DNA of 64,000 nucleotides, taken from the NCBI GenBank assembly GCA_002306815.1, contig DBTA01000062.1, positions 18,330 through 82,329 on the forward strand, read 5' to 3'. Each line of letters begins with the position of its first letter. The stretch's first letter is position 1. The stretch comes from Dehalococcoidia bacterium UBA1328. Lineage in GTDB: Bacteria; Chloroflexota; Dehalococcoidia; Lucifugimonadales; Lucifugimonadaceae. The notes under the pieces are model-generated. The model saw nothing but the letters and a program-made list of their open reading frames with translations, was not told the DNA's origin and made no database searches. Of this stretch, positions 16,248-24,559 are shown in pieces. A program made the translations under genes and the position numbers.

Positions 16248-19160
16248 TTAGTCGAACAGTGCATCGGCGAGTATTTCGACTATGTGTCGAGATTCCCGCG
16301 GGGTGTTGAAACCAATTTGTTCACGGCAGGAAATACCGTTCGTGGCGATTTCGACGTTACTTCCGGCTGCTCGAATTGCCGGGAAGAGTCGGTCTTCACC
16401 TGTGGCGCTCGAAATGGCAACGTGCTCCTTTTCATATCCAAAGGACCCTGCCATTCCGCAGCATCCAGCTGAAATTTCTAAGGCGGTGTATCCATCAGGC
16501 AGGTTCAGTGCTTTCAGAGAATTCGATGTGCCAGTAAGTGCCCGTTGGTGGCAGTGACCAAAGAATTGAATTTCTCTCTGGGCTTCTGACCAGTTGACCT
16601 GCTGTTTGCCATCGTCATGGTTTTCGACAAGCAAGTCCTCGACTGTCACGACCGCTGACGCAACCTGTTTCGCCTTGGCGTCTCCGCCCAGTAGGTCGGG
16701 CCAATCATCGGTTATCGCTGAAACGCAGCTAGCTTCACAACCAACAATCTTGATTCCCTGCTCGACGTATGAGTGGAGCAGATCGACATTGTGTCGAGCG
16801 TTCTCACCAGCCTTGTCGAGCAATCCTTTTGAAATCATTGGACGTCCGCAGCACTTTCGATCATTCAAGATCACAACTTCGTAGCCCATTGCTTCAAGAA
16901 CCCGGGTTGCCGAAATTCCAATTGATGGGTGGTTGAAGTTCATGAACGTGTCGTGGAACAAGATCACCTTCCCGCGAGGCGACGGGTTAGTTGATTTGTG
17001 CCCTTTGAACCACTTCTGGAAGGTGTTGCGCACAACTTTCGGAGAAGGTCTATTACGGTCGAATCCAATAGTCTTTTCCAGAAGGAATTTCACCGGAGCA
17101 GATCTATTAACCGCGTTGGCAATCGGTGCTAACGGAGCAGATAGCTCGTTGAACTTATGAATATCTGCGACCACTCTAGAGCGTATTGGGACCTTGTTGG
17201 TTTTGTAATACTGATAGAGGTATTCGTACTTGATCTTCGCCATGTCAACGTCCGAAGGGCACTCAGACTTGCATGACTTGCACTCCAGGCAGAGATCAAG
17301 AACCTTAATTAGGTCTTTAGAGGCGAATTTATCGGTCGGTAACGCGCCGGAAAGAGCTGCTCGAAGTGAGTTTGCTCGACCACGAGTGGTGTGTTTTTCT
17401 TCTCGTGTCGCCATGTACGAAGGGCACATTGCTCCGGCGTTCACCTTGCGGCAAGCACCTACACCGTTGCACTTTTCGATAGCGGCGATGTAGCCGCCTT
17501 CTGCCGACCAGTCGAGCCGAACAGGAGGTGCGATTGGTTTGTAGTTTGTGCCGTATCGAAGGTTTTCGGTGAGCTTTGGCGTATCGAAAATCTTATTCGG
17601 ATTCATCACGCCGTTCGGATCGAACGCCGACTTCACTTCTCGGAAGTGTTGGACGAGGTCTGATCCAAACATTTTGTCGGCAAAGGCTCCACGGACAATA
17701 CCGTCACCGTGCTCCCCGCTCAGAGATCCGCCGAACTCTAAGACCAGATCCGAAATTTCATCGGCAATGCGTGCCATCTGATCAATCCCGTCGAGTGTCT
17801 TCATATCTACGACTGGGCGAATGTGGAGGCAGCCGACCGAAGCGTGACCATAGTAACCGGCCTCGGTTCCGTTCGACTGAACAATTTCGTCGAAGCGCTT
17901 TACATACTCGGGGAGCTTTTCGGGAGGGACCGCGGTGTCCTCCACAAACGGCATTGGCTTGGCGTCGCCAGGGATGTTCATCATCAAGCCGAGACCAGCC
18001 TGACGCATCGCCCAAACCTGGGCTTGCTCTGAGGCTTTCATCAACCGAGTCGTCGCGTATGGTCGACCACCCGTCTTCATTCGTTCGTCAAGCTTGTCGA
18101 GTTTTGAATGGACTTCAGCTTCCGAGTCTCCGGTCATTTCGACCACGAGAATGTCGGTGGGATTGCCTTCGAGGAAAGTGAGGTTTCGAGCGAAGCCAAG
18201 CGACTTGCGGGCTTGCGAAATGATCATGTCGCCCATGTGCTCAACGGCATCCGGGTTTTGCTCGAGAGTCGCGACCGTTGCTTCCATTGCCGATGAAATG
18301 TCAGTGAAATGGAGAACTGAGAGCCCTTTGACTTTAGGAATCGGCTCGAGGTTGAGTTTTGCCTCTGTTACGGCTACGAGTGTGCCTTCGGAACCCACGA
18401 TGAGCTTGGCGATGTTCAGCATTTCCGGGTTCTGTACGAGGTCGATGTTATACCCACCAACTCTTCGCAGAATTTTTGGGTATCGCTCTTCGACAGCCGC
18501 AGCAGACCGGCGAGCTATCTCATTAACCTGGTTGTAAATACGCCCTTCGAGGGTTTCGGACTTCATCTTTGATTCGAGTAGTCCGGTGGAAATTTGTTCG
18601 AAAACGGTCGCCGATCCATCAGAAAGAACAACTTTCATTCCCAGCACTTGGTCGACGGTTTTGCCGTAAACGATCGAGTGAGCGCCACACGAGTTGTTAC
18701 CCATCGCTCCGCCAATATTGGCACGAGAAGATGTGCTTGGGTCTGAGGTAAAGAAAAGCCCGGTATGACGAGCCTGTCGGTTCAGATCGTCGATAGTTAC
18801 ACCGGGTTGAGTTCGAACCCATTGTTCTTCCTGATTGATCTCCAGTACATCATGCATATACTTCGAGAAATCTAGAACAACAGAATGGTTAACCGTCTGA
18901 CCCGAAAGACCAGTTCCACCGCCTCGCGGGAGTACCGAAACATTGTTTTCCCCCGCAATCTCGAGTACTGCCTGAACATCGGAAGAGTCTCGCGGGATTA
19001 CAACTCCAACCGGCTCAATTCGGTACAGCGAAGCGTCAGTCGAGTACATTTGTCGCGTTATGTCATCGAACCTGACTTCGCCACCGACTGCAGCCCTGAG
19101 ATCGGCTTCTAAATCGGCAGAAGAGCTCGACATCTTGGGCGGTCGGAAAGTTTTCGTCAT
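16248..19160 (-). CDS. FAD-linked oxidase fused to iron-sulfur and CCG domains (D-lactate/glycolate dehydrogenase type)
   Basis: A 970-residue protein that joins GlcD-like and GlpC/GlcF-like parts. Residues about 45-185 form the FAD-binding PCMH domain (PRGGGTGLSGQ), and about 240-500 the FAD-oxidase C domain with HASVGCLHIRP and GEHGDGIVRG. Two 4Fe-4S motifs follow: one irregular (CNGVGACRK...MCPSY, about 575-590) and one regular (CLECKSCKSECP, about 640). The C-terminal part has CCG motifs including CCGRP, CEASC and AGCCGMAGSFG. Such proteins oxidise D-lactate, glycolate or 2-hydroxyglutarate and pass electrons to the quinone pool. The gene starts five bases after the terC stop codon on the same strand, so the two are likely co-transcribed. 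Confidence 0.92.
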   Translation of the reverse strand: MTKTFRPPKMSSSSADLEADLRAAVGGEVRFDDITRQMYSTDASLYRIEPVGVVIPRDSSDVQAVLEIAGENNVSVLPRGGGTGLSGQTVNHSVVLDFSKYMHDVLEINQEEQWVRTQPGVTIDDLNRQARHTGLFFTSDPSTSSRANIGGAMGNNSCGAHSIVYGKTVDQVLGMKVVLSDGSATVFEQISTGLLESKMKSETLEGRIYNQVNEIARRSAAAVEERYPKILRRVGGYNIDLVQNPEMLNIAKLIVGSEGTLVAVTEAKLNLEPIPKVKGLSVLHFTDISSAMEATVATLEQNPDAVEHMGDMIISQARKSLGFARNLTFLEGNPTDILVVEMTGDSEAEVHSKLDKLDERMKTGGRPYATTRLMKASEQAQVWAMRQAGLGLMMNIPGDAKPMPFVEDTAVPPEKLPEYVKRFDEIVQSNGTEAGYYGHASVGCLHIRPVVDMKTLDGIDQMARIADEISDLVLEFGGSLSGEHGDGIVRGAFADKMFGSDLVQHFREVKSAFDPNGVMNPNKIFDTPKLTENLRYGTNYKPIAPPVRLDWSAEGGYIAAIEKCNGVGACRKVNAGAMCPSYMATREEKHTTRGRANSLRAALSGALPTDKFASKDLIKVLDLCLECKSCKSECPSDVDMAKIKYEYLYQYYKTNKVPIRSRVVADIHKFNELSAPLAPIANAVNRSAPVKFLLEKTIGFDRNRPSPKVVRNTFQKWFKGHKSTNPSPRGKVILFHDTFMNFNHPSIGISATRVLEAMGYEVVILNDRKCCGRPMISKGLLDKAGENARHNVDLLHSYVEQGIKIVGCEASCVSAITDDWPDLLGGDAKAKQVASAVVTVEDLLVENHDDGKQQVNWSEAQREIQFFGHCHQRALTGTSNSLKALNLPDGYTALEISAGCCGMAGSFGYEKEHVAISSATGEDRLFPAIRAAGSNVEIATNGISCREQIGFNTPRESRHIVEILADALFD

Positions 19161-19165
19161 TGAAC

Positions 19166-20149
19166 TTACTTCGAAGCTACAGCGTGAGGATCATCTTCTG
19201 TAGAAGAAGGGAACACCTTAGAGAGAACAATGGCGAATGTGAAGATGGTCGAGATCACAGCCAGCGACAGGAACGGGGATTCCGTCACCGCTGGAAGGTG
19301 GAATTCAAACGTGTGAGCCGCTTCTTCAAGAACCATTTTGATACCGATGAGTACGAGTACCAGAGCGAGACCGTACTGTAAGAACCGGAATATTTGAACG
19401 AGTCCAGATAGCAGGAAGAAAAGCGGCCTGAGTCCTAGTACCGCCATTGCATTCGAAGTCCAGACGACGAACGGATCCTTCGTGATACCGAATACCGTCG
19501 GGATAGAGTCGATGGCGAAGATGATGTCAGTCGTACCAAGAGCAATGATCACCAGCAGGAAAGGGGTTGCCGCTTTTGCACCGCTTGGAAGTCGAGTGAA
19601 GAAATCGTGCCCGTGATACTGATCGGTAACCGGCATGACCTTTCGGAAGACCCGAACAACCGGGTTCTGCCCCGGATCTACTTCGGTATCACCAAGGAAG
19701 GCGATCTTGTAACCGGTGTAGACCAAGAAGGCTCCAAGTACGAACAAGGCCCAGGAAAAGGCGCTAATGATGCTCAGCCCAATAGCGATGAATATCGCTC
19801 GGGCTATAAGTGCGCCGATGATTCCGTAGAACAGTGCTCGTAGTCGGGCGCCGTCGGGCAGACCGAAGTAGGTAAATATGACAAGGAAGACGAATAAATT
19901 GTCGACACTCAGGGCTTTTTCTACAACGAATGCAGTGGCGTAGTTGACGCCCTGCTCAGTGGATCCGGCACTGAAGATCCAGATTCCACACACAGTTGCC
20001 ACGCCCCACCAGAATGCTGTAAGCCAGGCTGCTTGCCTCATGCTTACTTCGCGGGAGTTTCGAGTGAGGATTTTTAGGTCGAGAACAAGAAGGACTGCGA
20101 GGATTACGTTGAATATGACCCAGTGAGTGAAAGTAAAATTTTCTGCCAA
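19166..20149 (-). CDS. TerC-family integral membrane protein
   Basis: A 327-residue protein with about nine membrane segments. TerC signatures are VVEKALSVDNLFVFLVIF near residue 80, FAIDSIPTVFGI near residue 205 and VVWTSNAMAVLGLRPLFFLL; the acidic residues in SVDN and AIDS are the presumed metal ligands. The family (TerC, Alx, MeeF) exports manganese or helps load exported metalloproteins. Alx members sit under a pH- and Mn-sensitive yybP-ykoY riboswitch, but I see no such element upstream here. It precedes the flavin/iron-sulfur oxidase by five bases. Confidence 0.92.
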   Translation of the reverse strand: MAENFTFTHWVIFNVILAVLLVLDLKILTRNSREVSMRQAAWLTAFWWGVATVCGIWIFSAGSTEQGVNYATAFVVEKALSVDNLFVFLVIFTYFGLPDGARLRALFYGIIGALIARAIFIAIGLSIISAFSWALFVLGAFLVYTGYKIAFLGDTEVDPGQNPVVRVFRKVMPVTDQYHGHDFFTRLPSGAKAATPFLLVIIALGTTDIIFAIDSIPTVFGITKDPFVVWTSNAMAVLGLRPLFFLLSGLVQIFRFLQYGLALVLVLIGIKMVLEEAAHTFEFHLPAVTESPFLSLAVISTIFTFAIVLSKVFPSSTEDDPHAVASK

Positions 20150-20325
20150 CGCAGATGCGCCCTTCCAGCTTAACCAGCTTAAGTAGTTGTTTTACTGCTG
20201 TTCAATATTACTGGCTTAACGAGCGCGCTGAGTAAAAACCCATTAACTTTTTTATCCTGTACCTCACGGCTCTATAAGCCGAATCGTCAGAGTGAAGACA
20301 CAGTATCTAACCCCTGCTGTCGAAT

Positions 20326-21177
20326 CTAAGAGGTTTTGCTGATCTTGTAGACCTGCTCTCCTCGAGGAGTCTTAACCTTGACCTCATCGCCCAGTTTCTG
20401 ACCCAAGATTGCTGATCCAACAGGAGAGACGATTGAAATTTTGCTGGCGAGCGGATTGGCTTCGTTTGGTTCAACAAGCTGATAATTGACCTTTTTGTTC
20501 GATGTGGTCTCGGTAAGTTCCACCTTTGATCCGATTTGAACCCGGTTTTCTTCCTGCTGTTTCGCGTCAATGATAACCGCAACCTTGAGGGTCGCTTCGA
20601 TCTCCTGAATCTTACCGATGGTCATTCCCTGAGCTTCACGCGCTGCTTCAAGTGGTGCGTTTTCTCGAACGTCACCATCGGCAGCAGCGCGCTGGATGTC
20701 TTTAACAATTCGCACTCTTTCTTCCTGAAGCTGTGTGAGCTGCTTGGTCATCTCGTTGTAACCACTCTGGGTAAGGCGAACCAAACGAGTGTTGGTGTCC
20801 GGTGTCGCTGACGTCCTTGCCCGCGCAGATGTTGTGCGTGACTTTCGAAGTCGAAGATGCTGAGCGAGATTTATCTCAATCAGCTCCTTTTTCTTTAGAA
20901 ATGTGAGGAATAGCTTTACCGCGCTGAGCCGCTCCTTAGCGTCACGAGTCGCAGTCTTTGCACCGAAAATCTCGTTGAACTCACCAATTTCGGAAGGAAT
21001 GATCGAGTCAATCAAACGCTCGGGACCGAGCCATCGGACGAACTTGGCAATTTCAGGCTGTGCGGCTTTCTTGGCATCTGTTGGCATTTGCCTTACATAC
21101 GTCTGAAAGGCTTCGTTGAGTGAGAGAACTATTTGCTCTTCCTGGGTGGTTTCTGGAGCTTCAGACGTAGTTGCCAT
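20326..21177 (-). CDS. greA: GreA-type transcript cleavage factor with extra N-terminal domain
   Basis: The C-terminal 155 residues (about 128-283) are a complete GreA: the coiled coil LTQSGYNEMTKQLTQLQEER, the tip GDVRENAPLEAAREAQ with the Asp and Glu that bind the catalytic Mg, and the FKBP-like end with SPVGSAILGQKLGDEV. GreA rescues backtracked RNA polymerase by stimulating RNA cleavage. The first 110 residues are additional. They are helical and resemble the SAM-like core-binding domain of tyrosine recombinases (FQTYVRQ..., FVRWLG, LSAVKLFLTFLKKKELIEIN). No catalytic recombinase domain is present. A Ser/Thr/Arg linker joins the parts. Confidence 0.92.
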   Translation of the reverse strand: MATTSEAPETTQEEQIVLSLNEAFQTYVRQMPTDAKKAAQPEIAKFVRWLGPERLIDSIIPSEIGEFNEIFGAKTATRDAKERLSAVKLFLTFLKKKELIEINLAQHLRLRKSRTTSARARTSATPDTNTRLVRLTQSGYNEMTKQLTQLQEERVRIVKDIQRAAADGDVRENAPLEAAREAQGMTIGKIQEIEATLKVAVIIDAKQQEENRVQIGSKVELTETTSNKKVNYQLVEPNEANPLASKISIVSPVGSAILGQKLGDEVKVKTPRGEQVYKISKTS

Positions 21178-21295
21178 AGTGTGCCTATTCCTGTGAGAAC
21201 AGCAGTGCCGTTTCCCACCTCTGATTATCAGGAGAACAATCCATTAATGATAATTATGCGGTTTTGAGACCGCAAATAATTGAACTCAAAATCGT

Positions 21296-21325
21296 TTGAC
21301 ACTCAATACGTCTCGAACTTAAAAT
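21296..21325 (+). promoter_or_regulatory. Strong sigma-70-type promoter for rpmH
   Basis: A perfect -35 TTGACA (21296-21301) is followed after 18 bases by TAAAAT (21320-21325). Transcription would begin near 21332, giving a leader of about 85 bases before rpmH. A TGCGGT/ACCGCA hairpin (21257-21274) lies just upstream, in the region shared with the divergent greA-like gene. No DnaA-box cluster is seen, so this is not an evident replication origin. Confidence 0.75.
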
Positions 21326-21417
21326 TGATGTTTACCTACCTGTTATTGAATCGGGTCATATCGCTCAAGGATTTCTAGTAAATCAGCTAGGGATACCACG
21401 AGCCTCCCACTACGAAT

Positions 21418-21555
21418 ATGCCAAAGCGTACCTACCAACCAAAATCCCGACGACGCCAACGCGTTCACGGTTTCCGATCGCGAATGAGTTCAAAAGGCGG
21501 ACGTGCTGTTCTTGCGCGGCGCCGAAGCAAGGGCAGGCTGCGGCTAACCGTTTAG
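21418..21555 (+). CDS. rpmH: 50S ribosomal protein L34
   Basis: A 45-codon gene encoding a very basic protein that opens [13 protein letters not shown] and contains [20 protein letters not shown], the invariant L34 pattern. It binds 23S rRNA in the large subunit. No clear Shine-Dalgarno sequence precedes the ATG. rnpA starts 13 bases after its stop, the usual bacterial arrangement, and the strong promoter at 21296 serves the cluster. Confidence 0.97.
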   Translation: MPKRTYQPKSRRRQRVHGFRSRMSSKGGRAVLARRRSKGRLRLTV

Positions 21556-21568
21556 TAAGCCGCTACCA

Positions 21569-21931
21569 GTGTCTTTACCCACCAAACAACGAATAAAACG
21601 ACCGGCGGAGTTCCGCTTTGTCTTTTCACGCGGTCGGCGATCTTCGAACAAGCTCATGAACGTTACGGCGATACAGAACGATCTTGGCTATTCGAGGCTT
21701 GGCATGGCGGTCAGCAAACGTGTTGGCAACTCAGTAACGAGAAATCTTGTGAAACGTCGAATTCACGGAGTGTTCTCGGAAATCGAGACTGACTCTGGTT
21801 TGGATGTCGTGATTGCTGCAAAACCCGAAACTGCATACGCCTCGTACGCTGAACTTGATCGTGTAGTTCGGAAGTCCCTGGCTGGAGCCGTCGTGACTAT
21901 CGAATCTTCCCGGCAGTGGACGGTGCTGTAA
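21569..21931 (+). CDS. rnpA: Ribonuclease P protein component
   Basis: A 120-residue basic protein with the RnpA core: RPAEFRFVFSRGRR near the N-terminus and the RNR motif region SKRVGNSVTRNLVKRRI (about residues 50-66). It assists the RNase P RNA in 5' processing of tRNA. The start is GTG at 21569. It is the second gene of the rpmH cluster, and its stop codon overlaps the yidD start by one base. The RNase P RNA gene is not in the window. Confidence 0.96.
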   Translation: MSLPTKQRIKRPAEFRFVFSRGRRSSNKLMNVTAIQNDLGYSRLGMAVSKRVGNSVTRNLVKRRIHGVFSEIETDSGLDVVIAAKPETAYASYAELDRVVRKSLAGAVVTIESSRQWTVL

Positions 21932-22167
21932 TGCGAAACGGTGTGCTCTATCTAATCAAATTCTACAAGCTTGCAATTTCGCCTTACATGCCAGGACAGT
22001 GTCGTTACGACCCGACTTGCTCAGAGTTTGCAGCAGAGGCGATCAAAACCCACGGATCACTCAGCGGTTCATGGCTAGCACTCAAACGAATCACTCGCTG
22101 CAATCCCGGACGTTCTCGCGGGTATGACCCGGTTCCGATCAAGCATGCGGAAAATCTAATTAAATAA
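21931..22167 (+). CDS. yidD: Membrane protein insertion efficiency factor YidD
   Basis: A 78-residue protein with the full YidD pattern: LIKFYKLAISPYMPGQCRYDPTCSEFAAEAI, then GSWLALKRITRCNP and GYDPVP. It is a small peripheral membrane protein that supports YidC or Sec-dependent insertion. The ATG at 21931 shares a base with the rnpA stop (TAATG), so translational coupling is likely. The frame is open five codons further upstream, but the family begins near the chosen start. Confidence 0.95.
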   Translation: MRNGVLYLIKFYKLAISPYMPGQCRYDPTCSEFAAEAIKTHGSLSGSWLALKRITRCNPGRSRGYDPVPIKHAENLIK

Positions 22168-22229
22168 CGCAATCTGTCGGGCTGGTGTGTTTTTTGTTTT
22201 CAGGAACACTCGAACTCGATCTAATCCAT

Positions 22230-22245
22230 CCGGAGGCCTAAGACG
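22230..22245 (+). promoter_or_regulatory. Strong Shine-Dalgarno sequence without a standard start codon
   Basis: CCGGAGG (22230-22236) is a good ribosome binding site, but no ATG, GTG or TTG follows at the right distance. The codon six bases after it is ACG (22243-22245), and it is in frame with the beta-propeller lipoprotein gene 31 codons before that gene's first ATG. Either ACG is used, or an ATG was changed by mutation or sequencing error. Confidence 0.5.
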
Positions 22246-22335
22246 CCACCGTCAACATTCGGCACGATTTGTAACTCCAAAATCGAATCAACGCCAGTAA
22301 ATACAAAAACAAGCAGTCAAAAACGACTGCCTTTT

Positions 22336-23541
22336 ATGTTCGTAATGCTGCTCGTGGCTTTCGCTGCGATTGCTTGCATTAATGACCTCACACCCGAAGG
22401 TGCGTGGGCCAGTCCTCATGTCGATAAAGAAAAGATCTTTATCGGCAATAAGGACGGTCATATCGTTCGTTTTGACATCGGAACAGGAACGCTCGACACA
22501 GGCTGGCGATACCCTAACGGCGACGGATTGGGGGCTATTTATAGCGATTCGGTGATTATTGGCGACAACGTCTACGGCACTGGTTATAACTGCACCGGCG
22601 ACAAGTGCGATGGTGAAATATTCGGCTTGAATCTCGCCGACGGTCGTTCGATCTGGGGTCAAGGTGGTCTTGAACTAAAGACAAAGCTTGTCGGCAGCAT
22701 TGGCGCGACTGACGATTCAATCTTCGTTGGAACCACTGCGTTAGGTGACGAAGAAGAGAGCGCCGATGGCTATTTCTACGCCATAGACGCTTCACCAAAC
22801 GCCTCTTCAATAGTTCGCTGGCGAATCCCGCTCGATGGCAATTCCTTTAGTGGAGTTGCCATCGATGGATCAACCGCATTCATTTCAACAATGGCGGGAA
22901 CGGTCTACGCGATAGATATATCGGACATCGAAGATGCCTCGAACCCAGAAGATCGAATCAAGTGGACGTTTGATGCTGAAGGAGCTCTTGCTGGACCGAT
23001 TCTCGCTGTCGATGGGACCATTTACTTCGGCGATTTCGCTAACAAAGCTTACAAGCTGAACACGAGTCTTCGCTCCAGCGCCTCGCTCAGATTGGAGTTA
23101 GAGTCGGTGAACGGCGAGTGGAAATTCGATGCCGGTTCCTGGGTTTGGGCAAAACCGATCGTTGAAGATGGAATCACTTATATCTCTGCATTGAACGGCG
23201 ATGTTTTTGCAGTCGATGACAGTTCAGGGACTGAGAAATGGTCGGCTACTGTTGAGGGACAAATTGTTGCCTCTCCGACGTTGTTCGATCGCAAGCGTGG
23301 AGATACACGTGAGCGAGCTCTCGCAGTGCCTTCAGGTGAAAAGAACGTTTGGGTTATCTCAGTTATCGATGGTCGAGAACTTGGTGTGTTCGTCACTGAC
23401 GAGAAAGTGAAATCTTCGCCTGTTATCCATAACAGCCAAATGTATGTGCACGCCTTGAACGGAGACATGAAGTGGTACTCCGTCGATGATACGACTCAAA
23501 GAGGTTGTATCAATTTGAAGGGCGGTGAGCGATGCGACTAA
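22336..23541 (+). CDS. PQQ-type beta-propeller lipoprotein (BamB-like)
   Basis: From the first ATG this is a 401-residue protein that begins with a hydrophobic segment ending in the lipobox-like AFAAIAC. Propeller repeats follow, with recurring pairs such as VYAIDIS, IYFGDFANKAYKLN, VFAVDDSSGTEKW and MYVHALNGDMKWY. The repeats match PQQ-like or BamB-like blades without enzyme residues, so a scaffold role at the outer membrane face is likely. Its place between yidD and yidC suggests help with folding or quality control of inserted or exported proteins. The true start may be the ACG at 22243, which has the only good ribosome binding site; this would add basic residues (QKRLPF) before the hydrophobic segment. 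Confidence 0.85.
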   Translation: MFVMLLVAFAAIACINDLTPEGAWASPHVDKEKIFIGNKDGHIVRFDIGTGTLDTGWRYPNGDGLGAIYSDSVIIGDNVYGTGYNCTGDKCDGEIFGLNLADGRSIWGQGGLELKTKLVGSIGATDDSIFVGTTALGDEEESADGYFYAIDASPNASSIVRWRIPLDGNSFSGVAIDGSTAFISTMAGTVYAIDISDIEDASNPEDRIKWTFDAEGALAGPILAVDGTIYFGDFANKAYKLNTSLRSSASLRLELESVNGEWKFDAGSWVWAKPIVEDGITYISALNGDVFAVDDSSGTEKWSATVEGQIVASPTLFDRKRGDTRERALAVPSGEKNVWVISVIDGRELGVFVTDEKVKSSPVIHNSQMYVHALNGDMKWYSVDDTTQRGCINLKGGERCD

Positions 23542-23584
23542 TCACCGTAATTACACTCAATGCTTATAACGGAGGTGCCAGGTA

Positions 23585-24559
23585 ATGGAAATCTTTGGCA
23601 TCCTCTGGCAAGAAATCATTATGCGGCCGATGATCAACAGCCTTGCGCTGTTCTACCAGCTGCTGTTCTCAAACTTTGGTCTGAGCATCATCATCTTCAC
23701 TGTTCTTATCAGGATCGTGATGATCCCACTCACTGTTCGCCAGACGCGTCAGATGAAGAAGATGCAGGCGATTCAGCCGAAGCTTAAGGCGATCCAGGAC
23801 AAGTACAAGGGCAAATCGGGTGATGCACGTCGCCAGATGTCCGCAGAGACCATGGGGCTGTACCGTGAAGCCGGCGTTAGCCCTGTCGGCTGTCTTGGAC
23901 CAATGATCATCCAAATGCCCATATGGATTGGTTTCTATCGGGCAATTATTCGCACGATGCCATCGACGCCCGAAGGGATGGCGAATCTTTCAGAGCTGTT
24001 CTATTCATGGAACCCCGCGATCGCTTCGGTTCCATTCAATAGCCAGTTCATCGGTCTGTCACTAATTGACGCAGTTTCTGCCGCGGCTCTGCCGTGGAAC
24101 TACGCGCTCCCGGTACTTGTGGGTGGCTCGATGTTCATTCAGCAGAAAATGACGACGAATCCAACGACAGACCCACGACAGCGACAGACTAACCAGATGA
24201 TGCTTTGGATGCTTCCGATTATGTTCGGTGCGTTTACATGGCAGTTCCCGGCAGGTCTCGCGGTCTACATCCTGTTCTCAAACATCATTGGTGTAGTAAT
24301 TCAGTACTACGTCAGTGGTAAACAACCAATTGAACTGTTCGGACGGTCGTTCCTCGGAACCGAAGAAAGCCGCGCGGAGCGAGCATTGCAACTCGCCGCT
24401 GAGGCTGCTGGTACGAGCGCAACAACACCGGATCCGGAGGAGTCAGAGGAAGATGACCAGAGCACGGAAGTTCTCAGGGAAAACAGTCGACGAAGCAACA
24501 GAAATCGCTCTCGCCGAACTGGGCGCCGAACTCGAAGACGTCGAAATAAGGGTAATTAA
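23585..24559 (+). CDS. yidC: Membrane protein insertase YidC/Oxa1
   Basis: A 324-residue insertase of the short Gram-positive type. An N-terminal membrane segment is followed by NFGLSIIIFTVLIRIVMIPLT, the coiled cytoplasmic loop KKMQAIQPKLKAIQDKYKG, and the VSPVGCLGPMIIQMPIWIGFYRAI segment, with the family Arg in IRIVMIP. The C-terminal 60 residues form an acidic then strongly basic tail (RRTGRRTRRRR) suited to ribosome binding. The last 107 bases overlap the jag gene in another frame. GGAGG lies 8 bases before the ATG. Confidence 0.96.
   Translation: MEIFGILWQEIIMRPMINSLALFYQLLFSNFGLSIIIFTVLIRIVMIPLTVRQTRQMKKMQAIQPKLKAIQDKYKGKSGDARRQMSAETMGLYREAGVSPVGCLGPMIIQMPIWIGFYRAIIRTMPSTPEGMANLSELFYSWNPAIASVPFNSQFIGLSLIDAVSAAALPWNYALPVLVGGSMFIQQKMTTNPTTDPRQRQTNQMMLWMLPIMFGAFTWQFPAGLAVYILFSNIIGVVIQYYVSGKQPIELFGRSFLGTEESRAERALQLAAEAAGTSATTPDPEESEEDDQSTEVLRENSRRSNRNRSRRTGRRTRRRRNKGN

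Noticed and set aside
17576..18181. A 201-codon plus-strand frame
   Set aside because: It is antisense to the large flavin/iron-sulfur oxidase, whose motifs are unmistakable across this stretch.
21178..21417. A replication origin next to rpmH
   Set aside because: rpmH lies near dnaA and oriC in many bacteria, but no dnaA gene and no cluster of TTATCCACA-like boxes is present here.
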